Shown here: piece by piece, positions 1-9,580 of the stretch
How the letters are laid out: each line of letters begins with the position of its first letter
Numbering within the stretch: the stretch's first letter is position 1
Source: Mesostigma viride
Lineage: Eukaryota > Streptophyta > Mesostigmatophyceae > Mesostigmatales > Mesostigmataceae
NCBI GenBank assembly: GCA_009746045.1
Contig: RPFO01001266.1
Span: 1-20,029 of the forward strand
Direction: 5' to 3'
Length of the DNA: 20,029 nucleotides
Notes under the pieces: generated by a model
Seen by the model: the letters and a program-made list of their open reading frames with translations, nothing else
What the model was told of the DNA's origin: nothing
Databases searched by the model: none
Translations under genes and position numbers: made by a program

Positions 1-2
1 TC

Positions 3-1800
3 GTGGCCACTTTTCATTCGATGGAGGGCCACTCGACCTACGCCCTGACGGTGGGCGTTGGTTACGCACCCCACTCCGGCCACCCAGAACAAGACCGCAA
101 GGACTTCTTTGCAGCGCTGGAGAACCTGGCGAACGGCATCCCTGGTCGCAACTACCTCGCTCTGCTGCTGGACGCCAACGCCACGCTACCACCGGGTACT
201 GGCGGATGTCAGCACGCCCCCAACGGTACGGTCTCCAATGCCAACACTGAACTTTTTGCTGATTTGCTTACGACATGCGATTTGGTCACTGCCAACACTC
301 GCTTTCCACATAGTCCAGATGCTTTGGTCACACACACCTCGCCAACTGGCACTGAACGCTGCATTGACTATGTTGTAATGCGCAAGCGTCATCAAGGATC
401 TGTACTAGCTGCTCGCTCGCATGTGATCCCCCTGGTGCGCTCCGATCATCGCATCGTCACCGCCCGCATCCGCCTGCGATTCCCCTCGCCCTTTCGTAAG
501 CACGTGGCACCCCTGATTTGCGCACACTTCAGTTGCTCGAGAAATCTGACGACGCTCTGGAGGACTTCCCTGAAAAACGCGCCCACAAGCGCGCCGCAGA
601 GGCGTTCGTCGACGCGCTGGACATCCCGGCCAGCCACGCCCAGCTGTTCGCTGCCGGCCCGGCATCGGCCCTTCGGCACCTCGCTGACAAGCTGCCCGCG
701 GCCGGGGCCCTACTGCCCCCCCGCCGCCCGCCCCGCTTCACCAGCCTGCACCGGCTCCCCGCCGTCATCCAGGCCCGGCAAGCCCTGCGCGACAACAGCG
801 ACCCCGCCCGCTACGCCCGCCTCAAAGCCGATTACCACTCGGCCATCCGGCAGGCGACCAAGGAGCAGGAGGACCTTCATGTCCGCGAGTACTTCGCCCA
901 CCTCAAGGACCAGCACGGCAAGTACGCCTGGACCCGCCTGCGTCACGCCCAACGGCCCGCCGGCGGCGCGCATGGGCGCCGCGGACGCTCTCTGGCTCAC
1001 CGCAGCAGCAGCTCGACCAGTGGTATTCCTCCCAGTCCCGGCTGCTCGGCGCCCCCCCGCCGCCTCCGCCGCTGGCCCTCTGGCGGCCGCACGCCTGGCA
1101 GTAGCACCGGCGGACGTCCCTGCGCCGCCCACGCCGCCCGCCGCTGAGCAGGACTACACGTACCCAGCCCTGACGGAACCCCTGGCCGACCCCAACGAGC
1201 TCCCGCCGTTCACCGAGCTCGAGCTGAGCACCGCCGCCAAGCAACTCCGCTTTTATGCCGCCGTTGGACCTGACCAGCTCCCAGCCCCGGTGATTAAGTT
1301 GACGGCGCTCACGGGGTTCCTGCTTGACGTCTGCAACCGGATCCTGCTTGCCGACGCGCCGCCGATTCCTGAGTGGCAGCACAGCTACCGTATTATGCTG
1401 TACAAAAACAAAGGTTCCCCTGACGACCCCGCCAACTACAGAGGAGTCTGCATCCAGAGCGCCGCACTTAAGTTGTTCATGCGCATGATCCTCAACCGCC
1501 TTCGTTCTGCTCTCGACTGTCACCTTGGGGAAAGTCAAATGGGCTTCCGTCCTGGGCGCAACACCGTCATGGCCATCTTCGTCGCGCGTCGCCTCTTCGA
1601 GGAAATCGCTCTTCTGCAACCTGGTGAGTTTCCCGCAATCCTGATCTTCGTCGACTTCATCAAGGCTTTTGATTCTGTCCTCTGGGACGCTCTATGGGCT
1701 GTACTTGCTCGCGCTCGCGTCCCCACTCCCCTGATTACCGTCATCCGCACGCTGTATGAGGGGTCCACCACTTCGGTGCGCACTCAACACGGCATTACCC
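3..1800 (+). pseudogene. LINE ORF: APE-type endonuclease and N-terminal half of reverse transcriptase
   Basis: This ORF encodes the polyprotein that nicks target DNA and primes reverse transcription from it. Endonuclease: the C-terminal half of an exonuclease-endonuclease-phosphatase fold is visible, with LLLDANA near residue 57 (the GDFN-type position), IDYVV near 121 and SDHR near 147. RT: YRIMLYKNKG...NYRGVCI, then QMGFRPGRN, then motif A (FVDFIKAFDSV, about 1645-1680). Motifs B and C lie beyond the insertion at 16829 onward. The frame is broken: at about 525-540 the sensible protein moves to the frame of 518-1147 (charged, helix-rich linker) and returns to the first frame near 950. The two shifts compensate, so a naive ORF looks intact but its residues of about 175-315 are out-of-frame sequence. 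It is open at the window edge. The family is RTE/jockey-like by eye, but the clade is not certain. Confidence 0.85.
1797..1800. other. Target-site duplication (accc), left copy of outer element
   Basis: The four bases accc directly precede the TGTCACGG terminus at 1801. They recur at 16825-16828 directly after the GCGACA terminus. Removing the block and one copy restores LINE reading frame across the site. A 4-bp duplication is in the range made by Ty3/gypsy DDE integrases. Confidence 0.85.
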
Positions 1801-1893
1801 TGTCACGGACGCGAGCTGTGTCATCCGGGCGCCCACTATGCACAAGACCGGTGACGTGCGCAAGGAATTTGTTTTCTGCGCATTTTCGACAAA

Positions 1894-1920
1894 GGCTAGT
1901 GACCGGGGGGGGACACTAGC
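1894..1920 (+). repeat. Small hairpin with G8 loop inside repeat B
   Basis: GCTAGTG and CACTAGC form a 7-bp stem around a loop containing a run of eight G. The same structure is in the other two B copies (on the minus strand near 6070, and at 15599-15625). The role is unknown. Conservation among copies may only reflect common descent. Confidence 0.5.
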
Positions 1921-2059
1921 ACTTACAGCATAAGAGCGGACGAAAGTGCACGTGCGCGCGCGCCGGGCCAGGCACGGCTGGGCGCGCAGCACAGACGTAC
2001 TTGAGCGGACGGCAGCACAAGTGCGCAGCGTCGAGAGGATCATACGCGAGTTAGTGGAC

Positions 2060-2107
2060 AGCTGGAGCTGGAGCTGGAGCTGAAGCTGGAGCTGGAGCTG
2101 GAGCTGG
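2060..2107 (+). repeat. AGCTGG hexanucleotide tandem repeat, 8 units
   Basis: Eight units of AGCTGG, one carrying a G-to-A change. The corresponding tracts in the other B copies have seven units (minus strand, about 5888-5933) and eight perfect units (15765-15812). The length difference marks the three B copies as separately evolving or separately resolved sequences. Confidence 0.9.
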
Positions 2108-2320
2108 ACTGCTGGACTTCAACAGCGCCGAGGCTATTGACAGGCCAGGTGTCTTTGTGGTGTAGAATAGCGGGTCAACGTTATGAGGACTGGACAGAAA
2201 ATGGAAAAGGACAATTTGCGGTGCGGAGCCAGATCGCTGGAATGAATGCGAAATCGCTGGCAGCCCTAAAAAGGGATTTCTTCTAGAAAGAAAAGATTAG
2301 AAGCAATGTTTGCTGGGCCA

Positions 2321-2339
2321 CTCACACGCAAGGTGTGAG
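2321..2339 (+). repeat. Perfect hairpin in repeat B (7-bp stem, 5-nt loop)
   Basis: CTCACAC, loop GCAAG, then GTGTGAG. The same hairpin is found in all three B copies. A possible RNA structure in the transcript; function unknown. Confidence 0.55.
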
Positions 2340-2805
2340 CGTGCATATTGTTTGAAGGATATTATGCTTCGACCTTGGTGGTCGTGTCTAAATGCCGGAC
2401 ATTCCCAGGGACAGAAATGCCGGAGCCTCTAGGAGATGAGATCGGCAACAGGGTAGCAATTTAGATTTGTCGGGATGCCTTCCTGTTTTTGTTGGCATGT
2501 GTGGTAGTAAGCCAGGACGGCAACTGGAATGCGGTTTCTGTTTGCATGGTTCAGACAGCAAGATAGTTTTGACATTCCTGGCTGGACTGACAAGTGTGGC
2601 GTGTGTCATGCGTGTGGCATGACGAATGGTTTGGTTCATAGTCGAAGAGGACTCTCACGTAGCGTGTAGTCTCTTCGAGTCTCTCGTTAGTGGCCTTCGT
2701 GTTTCTCCCTTTCCTTGGGAGCAAGGCCGGTAGCATGTCATGGAGCGCTGCCTAACTGCGGGCTCGTGAGCATGGAGTGCATCGATATTGAGACTATCAA
2801 CGTGT

Positions 2806-2832
2806 TGTAATTGTATTAACTTTCTCAATAAA
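2806..2832 (+). promoter_or_regulatory. Candidate poly(A) signals in repeat B (TGTAA and AATAAA)
   Basis: TGTAA at 2806-2810 (the chlorophyte-type signal) and AATAAA at 2827-2832 lie 17 bp apart near the 3' part of B. The pair recurs in the 3' copy at 16512-16516 and 16533-16538. Both motifs are short, so this is suggestive only. Position in the terminal repeat fits a transcript end within the 3' B copy. Confidence 0.35.
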
Positions 2833-2978
2833 TTCCTCATGTGCGGCTTCATCATCAGACTGTGCAAAGTGTGTGTTGTGAAAACATTGTTCTATAGCAG
2901 GGGAGGCAAAAGCATTAAGGTGGTCATCAGGCACGAGGGACAGTTCCTTGTCCTCGGCTGAGAACCCTCCTTTCGTTA

Positions 2979-3303
2979 CTCGAAGAGACTACCCGGTAGT
3001 CTGCTTCCTTCTGTTCGAAGCCAAGACGTTGGCTTTAGTGTTTATCAACCATCAGCAGTACAGGGAACGGCCTGGCTGACAGTTTGTAAAGGAAGTGTCT
3101 TGAGACAGATTTTAAGAAAATAGAACTAGCCAGAATTTGCTGGCTCTTGTCTTTTTCTGGCAGGCTAGTCGAGTCGTTATCCTTGACGCCTGTTATAAAG
3201 CCTTTGGTTGTTGCTTCTTATCAGCGAAACCTAGGCTTGTTGGTTCTTGTTTTGCCCATCGGTCAGCTGGTGCATGCCACTGACGCGAGCGCAGACTCGA
3301 GCC
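2979..3303 (+). promoter_or_regulatory. E1 leader between repeat B and gag, with TATA-like box and inverted repeats
   Basis: This non-coding stretch is unique in the window. ACTCGAAGAGACTAC at 2978-2992 is an exact inverted copy of 2666-2680 inside B. A second palindrome, AGACTACC-c-GGTAGTCT, sits at 2986-3002. TTATAAAG at 3193-3200 is a plausible TATA box about 110 bp before the gag ATG, which would place transcription start in the leader rather than in B. I see no convincing tRNA primer-binding site: nothing TGG-initial follows B directly. TGGTGCATGCC at about 3268 is TGG-initial but unproven. Confidence 0.45.
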
Positions 3304-4953
3304 ATGGCGGATGCAAATAGAGCAGATGCCGACACGTCCGCTCCGGGGTCGAATGGCGGGATTCCTCCCGCCGTACCCGCAGTGGGTGAGAGTCGCGACC
3401 AAGAAGCGCCGCTGAGTATGGTGGCGCTGTTCGCGCAGATGCAAGCGCAGATGCAGCAACAGTCGCAACAGTTGCAGCAGCAACTGGCGCTGCAGATGCG
3501 GGAAGTGACCGACAGATTGGTGGCCCTAGAGGGTCGTCATCTGCAGTCCACACCATGGGACGGGCAGGCATCGATGCCGGGCCCCAGTGGTGTTGTCGCG
3601 GAGCCGAGGGAGCGGGACCAGCCGCCAACCTCAGGTAATGCGGCGGGAAGGGCTCCGATGGAACCGGGGGTTTTGGCTGGGTCGCTAACCCAGCACGACT
3701 TGCTTGGTGAGGCGGATGGTCAGCCACGGGGCGAGTATACGCTGGCGCCCAGGCGCCTGCCTTTCGATCAAGCGCGAGACGGATTGCACGAGGAGAACGG
3801 GGCAGGGCTGGCGCGCGCGATGGACCCACGCAGGGGTGCACCAGGACGCATGCTGCCAGGCGGGGTCTCAATTCCGTTTGGGCGAGGCGGTGGGGCGCTG
3901 ACCGGCGGGTCGACTGCACGGTGGTCAAGTGTGCCAATCGGGCGCATTCCGCCCATGGAGGACATAACCACACCGCTGGCTTTCCGAGTACGGGAGGCAG
4001 CACGCCCAAGCACGCTGGCGCAGGGACGCGCAGCTCAGCGACCGCCGGAGGATGCCGATGGGGTGCAGTACCCGCAAAGGGTGCGCCTCATACCTGAAGG
4101 CGCGAAGATGCCCACCCTACCACGGGTGGACATGCGCGAGAAGTTCTCCACAACCGGCAATCTGGCCACGCTGGCGCAGGCCTACTACGGCAACGCGTAC
4201 AAGTCATGGATTGATCTGCAATACATGACTACGCAAGGCGCTGTAATTATGCATGAGTTTGTGATGAACAACATGCACTTCTTCTTTCACGGCCTTACGC
4301 TGAGGCGAGTGGCTAGGCTGGTGGAGCAGTGGAGAGAGGTCTCGCTGTACACGCGTCACACGGACGTGTGGTTCGGCTTCGACGGGCGTGGCCAGCCCGA
4401 CTATGACAACATCATGTATGGTGTCGACCCTGCCGAGGAACTGTGGGGCCTCCTTCGCCAGGAATACCCGGTGGAGACCATCAAGGCAGAGCGTGAGTGG
4501 CGCAGTTTCAAGATAGCCGAGGGTGAAACCCCGGAGCAATCTTACGAGCGCCTCATGGAGTTCGCCGGCGAAGTGGAGGACTGGTCCGAAAAGCTGGCGT
4601 GTCAGAAATGGCTGCAAGCGCTAGGCTCCAAGGAGATGGAGCTGCCCACGCCGCCCAACGGCCAGCCGTGGCGATTGCGGTCACTGTGCATTGAGGTCAG
4701 GGCCATGATGCGACGACACGCGCAAGGCCGGATCTCGGTAAGCACGGTGGTGGCCGAGCTGCAGGCCAAGGTCGACGCGCTGACCAAGGCCAAGTCGGGT
4801 GAGTCGTCTGCCACAAGACAAGCGCGCCCGCAAGGCGGCCACGGTGCTAGCAGGAACCAAGGGGGGTCTCGCAACGCTGTCGCGTCTGCGTACCACAATC
4901 TCCGGCGCCACCATGGCGGCTGGCCATGCTCAGCTTTGGTAAAACCCAAATGA
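3304..4953 (+). CDS. gag: Gag polyprotein (capsid), C-terminus replaced by inserted repeat sequence
   Basis: Gag forms the virus-like particle in which the element is reverse transcribed. I chose ATG 3304 because its context is good (gagccATGG) and the upstream in-frame ATG at 3280 or CTG-like start adds no conserved-looking residues. Residues 39-79 are Gln-rich and heptad-like, a likely coiled coil. About 80-260 is low-complexity and Pro/Gly-rich. 270-480 looks like a gypsy capsid, including the ETPEQSYERLMEF stretch near 408 and WLQALGSKEM near 436. 480-500 is a short helix, followed by a basic Gly/Arg tail. Native sequence ends at 4877 (residue about 525). The last 24 or so residues are read from the inverted A repeat and are an accident of the E2 insertion. 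The missing C-terminus appears on the minus strand from 11863 downward. Confidence 0.8.
   Translation: MADANRADADTSAPGSNGGIPPAVPAVGESRDQEAPLSMVALFAQMQAQMQQQSQQLQQQLALQMREVTDRLVALEGRHLQSTPWDGQASMPGPSGVVAEPRERDQPPTSGNAAGRAPMEPGVLAGSLTQHDLLGEADGQPRGEYTLAPRRLPFDQARDGLHEENGAGLARAMDPRRGAPGRMLPGGVSIPFGRGGGALTGGSTARWSSVPIGRIPPMEDITTPLAFRVREAARPSTLAQGRAAQRPPEDADGVQYPQRVRLIPEGAKMPTLPRVDMREKFSTTGNLATLAQAYYGNAYKSWIDLQYMTTQGAVIMHEFVMNNMHFFFHGLTLRRVARLVEQWREVSLYTRHTDVWFGFDGRGQPDYDNIMYGVDPAEELWGLLRQEYPVETIKAEREWRSFKIAEGETPEQSYERLMEFAGEVEDWSEKLACQKWLQALGSKEMELPTPPNGQPWRLRSLCIEVRAMMRRHAQGRISVSTVVAELQAKVDALTKAKSGESSATRQARPQGGHGASRNQGGSRNAVASAYHNLRRHHGGWPCSALVKPK
4874..4877. other. Target-site duplication (acgc) of nested copy E2, gag side
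   Basis: acgc precedes the inverted A terminus TGTCGCG at 4878. The partner is gcgt at 11860-11863, which reads acgc on the minus strand. It becomes a proper direct duplication if the spacer 9816-11878 is turned round. The gag frame then runs on uninterrupted from SRNA into the segment beginning EQPHF. Confidence 0.7.
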
Positions 4954-5018
4954 GCTGAGCTGACGTGCCTGCCTTAACTGCATGCCCGGTGGGGTGGGCG
5001 AGGACCTGTCCCATGATT
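4878..5018 (-). repeat. Terminal repeat A, copy at outer end of inverted arm
   Basis: 141 bp, ending GCGACA at 4878 on the minus strand, directly against gag. This is the second independent case in the window of an integration end placed exactly at the end of A, the other being 16824. Confidence 0.9.
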
Positions 5019-6187
5019 AACGAAAGGAGGGTTCTCAGCCGAGGACAAGGAACTGTCCCTCGTGCCTGATGACCACCTTAATGCTTTTGCCTCCCCTGCT
5101 ATAGAACAATGTTTTCACAACACACACTTTGCACAGTCTGATGATGAAGCCGCACATGCGGAATTTATTGAGAAAGTTAATACAATTACAACACGTTGAT
5201 AGTCTCAATATCGATGCACTCCATGCTCACGAGCCCGCAGTTAGGCAGCGCTCCATGACATGCTACCGGCCTTGCTCCCAAGGAAAGGGAGAAACACGAA
5301 GGCCACTAACGAGAGACTCGAAGAGACTACACGCTACGTGAGAGTCCTCTTCGACTATGAACCAAACCATTCGTCATGCCACACGCATGACACACGCCAC
5401 ACTTGTCAGTCCAGCCAGGAATGCCAAACTATCTTGCTGCCTGAACCATGCAAACAGAAACTGCATTCCAGTTGCCGTCCTGGCTTTCTACCACACATGC
5501 CAACAAAAGCAGGAAGGCATCCCGACAAATCTAAATTGCTACCCTGTTGCCGATCTCATCTCCTAGAGGCTCCGGCATTTCTGTCCCTGGGAATGTCCGG
5601 CATTAGTCACGACCACCAAGGTCGAAGCATAATATCCTTCAAACAATCTGCACGCTCACACCTTGCGTGTGAGTGGCCCAGCAAACATTGCTTCTAATCT
5701 TTCCTTTCTAGAAGAAATCCCTTTGTAGGGCTGCCAGCGATTTCGCATTCATTCCAGCGATCTGGCTCCGCACCGCAAATTGTCCTTTTCCATTTTCTGT
5801 CCAGTCCTCATAACGTTGACCCGCTATTCTACACCACAAAGACACCTGGCCTGTCAATAGCCTCGGCGCTGTTGAAGTCCAGCAGTCCAGCTCCAGCTCC
5901 AGCTCCAGCTCCAGCTCCAGCTCCAGCTGTCCACTAACTCGCGTATGATCCTCTCGACGCTGCGCACTTGTGCTGCCGTCCGCTCAAGTACGTCAGTGCT
6001 GCGCGCCCAGCCGTGCCTGGCCCGGCGCGCGCGCACGTGCACTTTCGTCCGCTCTTATGCTGCAAGTGCTAGTGTCCCCCCCCGGTCACTAGCCTTTGTC
6101 GAAAATGCGCAGAAAACAAATTCCTTGCGCACGTCACCGGTCTTGTGCATAGTGGGCGCCCGGATGACATAGCTCGCGTCCGTGACA
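5019..6187 (-). repeat. Terminal repeat B, inverted copy 2
   Basis: Inverted copy of 15505-16683, about 1,169 bp. It has a seven-unit AGCTGG tract and several private differences between about 5430 and 5940. It is separated from the next A by the dinucleotide gc at 6188-6189. Confidence 0.9.
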
Positions 6188-6189
6188 GC

Positions 6190-6330
6190 TGTCGCGTCTG
6201 CGTACCACAATCTCCGGCGCCACCATGGCGGCTGGCCATGCTCAGCTTTGGTAAAACCCAAATGAGCTGAGCTGACGTGCCTGCCTTAACTGCATGCCCG
6301 GTGGGGTGGGCGAGGACCTGTCCCATGATT
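6190..6330 (-). repeat. Terminal repeat A, inner copy in inverted arm
   Basis: 141 bp, matching 15362-15502 in the other arm. It lies just 3' of the polypurine tract and 2 bp 5' of B on the minus strand, giving the order A-gc-B-A. Confidence 0.9.
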
Positions 6331-6338
6331 CCCCCCTC
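6329..6338 (-). promoter_or_regulatory. Polypurine tract of inverted copy
   Basis: GAGGGGGGAA on the minus strand, abutting the inner A repeat. In LTR elements such a tract survives RNase H and primes plus-strand DNA directly upstream of the 3' repeat, so its position marks A as the start of the 3' repeat block. Confidence 0.6.
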
Positions 6339-6356
6339 GCTGGCTCTCATGGCTCC

Positions 6357-7187
6357 TCACATGGCCAGCGACCGTGCCAACACCACAGCAGCTAAGGAAA
6401 TGGTGACGCTACTGGTTGCGAAACGGGCAGCGACACAAACTGGGCAAAACCACTGGCCCGCTGGCACGGTGGTGAGCGCTGGCTGCAAGCAGTGCATGTG
6501 CCACCCACAATTACAGTGATCACACAGCAACATGGTATCCCCCTGGTCTACGCGATGGCAAACCTGACACTGTGCGTCCTTGACCCGCCTGGCCGTGTGC
6601 GGGGCGAGGTCAGGCAATAAGTTGGGCAACGAACACGGACTGAGGTTGCTTACGTTATCGGTGGTGCGACTGCCGTCGACGCCCTCCAAAATGGCGACCC
6701 CAGATGGCTTGATGGCGACGATCCGCAAGATGGTCGGCCCCGCAGTCACGTCAAGAGTGTCGGTCAGCTGCGTGCGGAGAAATACGAACTGCCCCGGACG
6801 AAAATGCAGCTGACGGGCCATGTAAGCGCCCCCCCGGCGCTGAGCGTAGCGCAGGGTATCTCGGTGCTGGGCGATGAACAAGTTGTTCATGGCGATGGGC
6901 ATAACCTTGCGGAAAGTAGCCGCCCGTGCGGTCACCTCAGCCAGAAACTGACTGGCGTTGTCAAACGCCATAGGGGTGGGGTGTGCACTCTGCGCCTCCG
7001 TGGGGAGCAAGGGTGCGCGCCCAAACAACAGGAAATACGGGGAGAAACAGGCGAGCGACTCCTGGGGTGACATTCGGTAACCCATGGCTATCCACGCCAG
7101 TTCACGATCCCACATAGTGAATGATGCTGACTGCAGGCTCCACTTGCGCAAAGCCTGCTTGACAGTCTGCACCAATCTCTCAGCCAA
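6357..7187 (-). pseudogene. Integrase C-terminal part with PHD finger (inverted copy)
   Basis: Protein identical to 14505-15335 as far as I can compare. It starts just at the catalytic Glu segment (AERLVQ), continues through the integrase core end, a GPY/F-like module (RPGQFVFL ... AGPTILRIV) and a C4HC3 PHD finger at about 6435-6569, and stops near 6357. The upstream joins to the rest of integrase need frameshifts near 7185, which are the same lesions as in the other arm. There is no usable ATG at its head, so it is a segment of a broken polyprotein and not a separate gene. Confidence 0.8.
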
Positions 7188-7884
7188 ACCATTGGCCTGA
7201 GGATGCTCCGAGAAGTGCGACGGTGATCAATGAGACATGCATCCAACAATTCCTGAAATTCCCCCGAAACTCCCCGCCCTGGTCGGTGACCACCTCCGCG
7301 GGGGCGCCAAACCTGGCGATGATGTCGGCGAAGTGCTTGGCGGTGGTGGCGGCCTGCTTGTCAGCAATGGGGATGAGCTCGACCCACTTGCTAAAACTTT
7401 CGACACACACCATGACATACTTGTGGCCATCTGCACTTTCATCAAAGGGCCCACACAGGTCTACGTGCCAGCGGTAGAAGAGCCCTCTGATGGGTAGGCT
7501 CATCAATTCTTTCGCATCGTGGTCCACATTGAACCGGGCCTTCACCCGGGCACACTGCGCGCAGCGAGCGACGACCTGCGCGACTGTGGCACGCATGCCG
7601 TTCCACCAATAAGAGGCGCGCACTAGCGCCAAAGTGCGGTTACCACCCAGGTGGCCATACCGCTCATGGGCTTGCTGGACGATGGCGACCCGCTTGTGAG
7701 GCGGCGGCACCACCACTTTGCGCTTGCCGATCATTTTGTGGAGGACCCCGGCATCCCACGAGTAGGTGACCGCCCTATGTTGCACCCTATTCAACTCAGC
7801 GTCACGCTGGGCTGAGGACCAATCAACAGGGGTGGGGTGAGAGCTATCCCTTGGACCTGCTCCAACACACGCCCATCGAGCCAC
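7180..7884 (-). pseudogene. Integrase N-terminal and core segment (inverted copy)
   Basis: It carries the zinc-binding HHCC module (HERYGH followed by CAQC) and the first two catalytic acids of the DDE core (WHVDLCGPF and VVTDQGGEF). The frame is lost after GGEFRG, where one G of a G-run appears missing, and again before the Glu segment. The N-terminal end of this ORF is out of frame with RNase H because of a private 1-bp deletion near 7836 not present in the right arm. Confidence 0.8.
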
Positions 7885-8891
7885 ACATCACCCATGTTGC
7901 ATTCCACTGTGAGATGGCCAACCAACACCACCTGGAGTGCTAGGTATCGTGCCAAGGTATTGTCAATGTCAAAGGACGGAGAATTACCTTCCTCCAACGC
8001 GAGGAGGCCAGCGGCAGGGGTGAAGGGAGAAGGGTGAACTGCATTGCAGCTTGCCGCAAAGTCTGCGACTGTATACTCGACTGCGCGCCAGTCTGCCTCG
8101 GCGTCGGCGTCAGCGAAGCCTGCAGCATTAACAAAAACCACAGACCCAGGCGAGCTCTCGGCCCCTAGGGCCCGCGCACCAGTGTTGTCAACAGTGGTTG
8201 GTAGAGCATACCTGGACAGGACGTCCGCGTTGGAGTGATCCACACCTGGCCGATGGACGATTGTCAGGTGGTACTCCTGAATGATCATTGCCCACCGGGC
8301 CAGCTTACCCGTGAGTTTGTCGCTGGTCATCAACCACAATAAGGGCTGGTGATCAGTGACAAGTGTGAACACCCGCCCAAAGAGATATGGCCTGAAGTGC
8401 TTGATGGCCCACACAACGGCTAACGCTTCCCCCTCGTAGGAAGAGTACCGACTCTCGGCAGAGTTGTTACTCCGACTAGCGTACGCGATAACATGCTCGC
8501 GCCCCGCATCGTCCTTTTGTGCTAGCACAGCCCCTAGGCCTACCTTGGACCAATCGGTGTAAAGAATGAAGGGCAGAGCATAGTCGGGGGCGCGTAGGAT
8601 AGGAGCGGCAGTCAGTTCCTGTTTGATGGTATCGATGGCTCGCTGCTGAGCCGGACCCCACGCCCAGACATTGCCCTTCTTCAACAACTCAGTCAGGGGT
8701 TTGACTTTGGTGCTGAAATTCTGAATATATCCTCGATAATAGCCAGCTAGCCCGAGATACGCGCGCACCCCCGAGATGTCGATGGGCACTGCGGCGTTGC
8801 TGATGGCTTCCACTTTGGCTGCCTCAGGGGTCCGGCCACCTGGTACAATCTGATGCCAAGAAACCCTATGGTCTGTTGGGCGAACTTGCAC
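7791..8891 (-). pseudogene. RT connection domain and RNase H (inverted copy)
   Basis: RNase H catalytic residues are visible in TDWS, YEGEAL and TDHQ, followed by the HRPGVDHSNADVLSR tail typical of gypsy RNase H. The ORF is detached from the RT fingers-palm segment by a private 1-bp deletion near 8854, where the right arm reads through. It degrades RNA in the RNA-DNA hybrid during reverse transcription. Confidence 0.85.
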
Positions 8892-9580
8892 TTTTCAGGG
8901 TGCAGCCGCAGGTTGGCCTTATCTAGGGCGATCCGAACCTGATCGAGGTGAGCTAAGTGCTGGTCAAATGTCTCGCTAAAGACAATGACATCGTCTATGT
9001 AGCAGGCTGCAAATGGCAACCCTGCCAGCACCTGGTCCATGGCACGTTGGAACACCGCACTAGCGTTGCGATGTCCGAATGGCATGCGAACCCACTCGTA
9101 CAGACGGGTCCCACCCCAAAAGGCCAGCTTGCGCTGATCTGCCTCTACGACCTTGATCTGATGGAAGCCGCTACGCAAATCTAGCGACGACACATACTTG
9201 ACCTGGGGAGATATTTTATCCAAAACATCATCGACCCGAGGCATGGGGTACCTATCAACAGGAGTGTGCGCGTTCAGCTGACGCAGGTCAGTGGCCATGC
9301 GCATACCTGTCCACTCGCCTGTGATGGTATCCTTCTTGGGTGCGACCACCGTGGCAGCTGCATAACTGGAGGATGAAGCGCGGATGATCCCAGCTGCCTC
9401 TAGCTCTCGACAGTTAGCATCTACGAATTCCAGCTCAGCCAAGCTCAGCCTATGCTGCCGCCTGAATAAGGGCTGATCCGTATCTAGTGGGACCCCCATG
9501 CAGCCCCCGTTGTAGCACCCTAGTTCTTCACTGCTGAAAGCGAAACTGAGCGTGCAGAATGCAACCAGTGCTCCATAGCC
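8747..9580 (-). pseudogene. Reverse transcriptase, fingers and palm (inverted copy)
   Basis: Ty3/gypsy RT with SLDLRSGFHQ (motif A), MPFGHRNASAVFQ (motif B) and YIDD (motif C) in the same arrangement as the right arm. The open frame continues upstream of the first ATG (9499) through EELGCYNGG, so 9499 is not a true start: the domain was fused to the preceding segment. Its 3' end is scrambled by the deletion near 8854. Confidence 0.85.

Larger units (their letters stand above)
1..1800 (+). mobile_element. LINE (non-LTR retrotransposon), 5' portion, cut off by insertion at 1800
   Basis: The left part of an APE-endonuclease LINE. It enters from beyond the window edge and runs to the accc target duplication at 1797-1800, where the gypsy-like block begins. 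The continuation starts at 16829 after the second copy of accc. Joining the flanks minus one accc keeps the reading frame from the region after RT motif A into RT motif B, which is strong evidence that both parts are one interrupted element. No 5' UTR or first ORF is visible inside the window. Confidence 0.9.
1801..2978 (+). repeat. Terminal repeat B, copy 1 (5' end of E1)
   Basis: About 1,178 bp, near-identical to 15505-16683 (same strand) and to 5019-6187 (inverted). It starts TGTCACGG directly at the target duplication. It stops matching the other copies after ctttcgtta at 2978, where repeat A follows in the other copies but not here. I counted roughly a dozen substitutions and small indels against the 3' copy, about 1 percent. 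It contains an eight-unit AGCTGG tract, several hairpins and candidate poly(A) signals. Confidence 0.9.

Noticed and set aside
903-1619. Long minus-strand open frame of 238 codons
   Set aside because: It lies opposite the LINE RT and linker, has no domain-like sequence, and is explained by high GC content.
2060-2107. Tandem hexamers considered as CRISPR-like or telomere-like repeats
   Set aside because: There are no spacers and the unit is a simple AGCTGG microsatellite inside a transposon terminal repeat.
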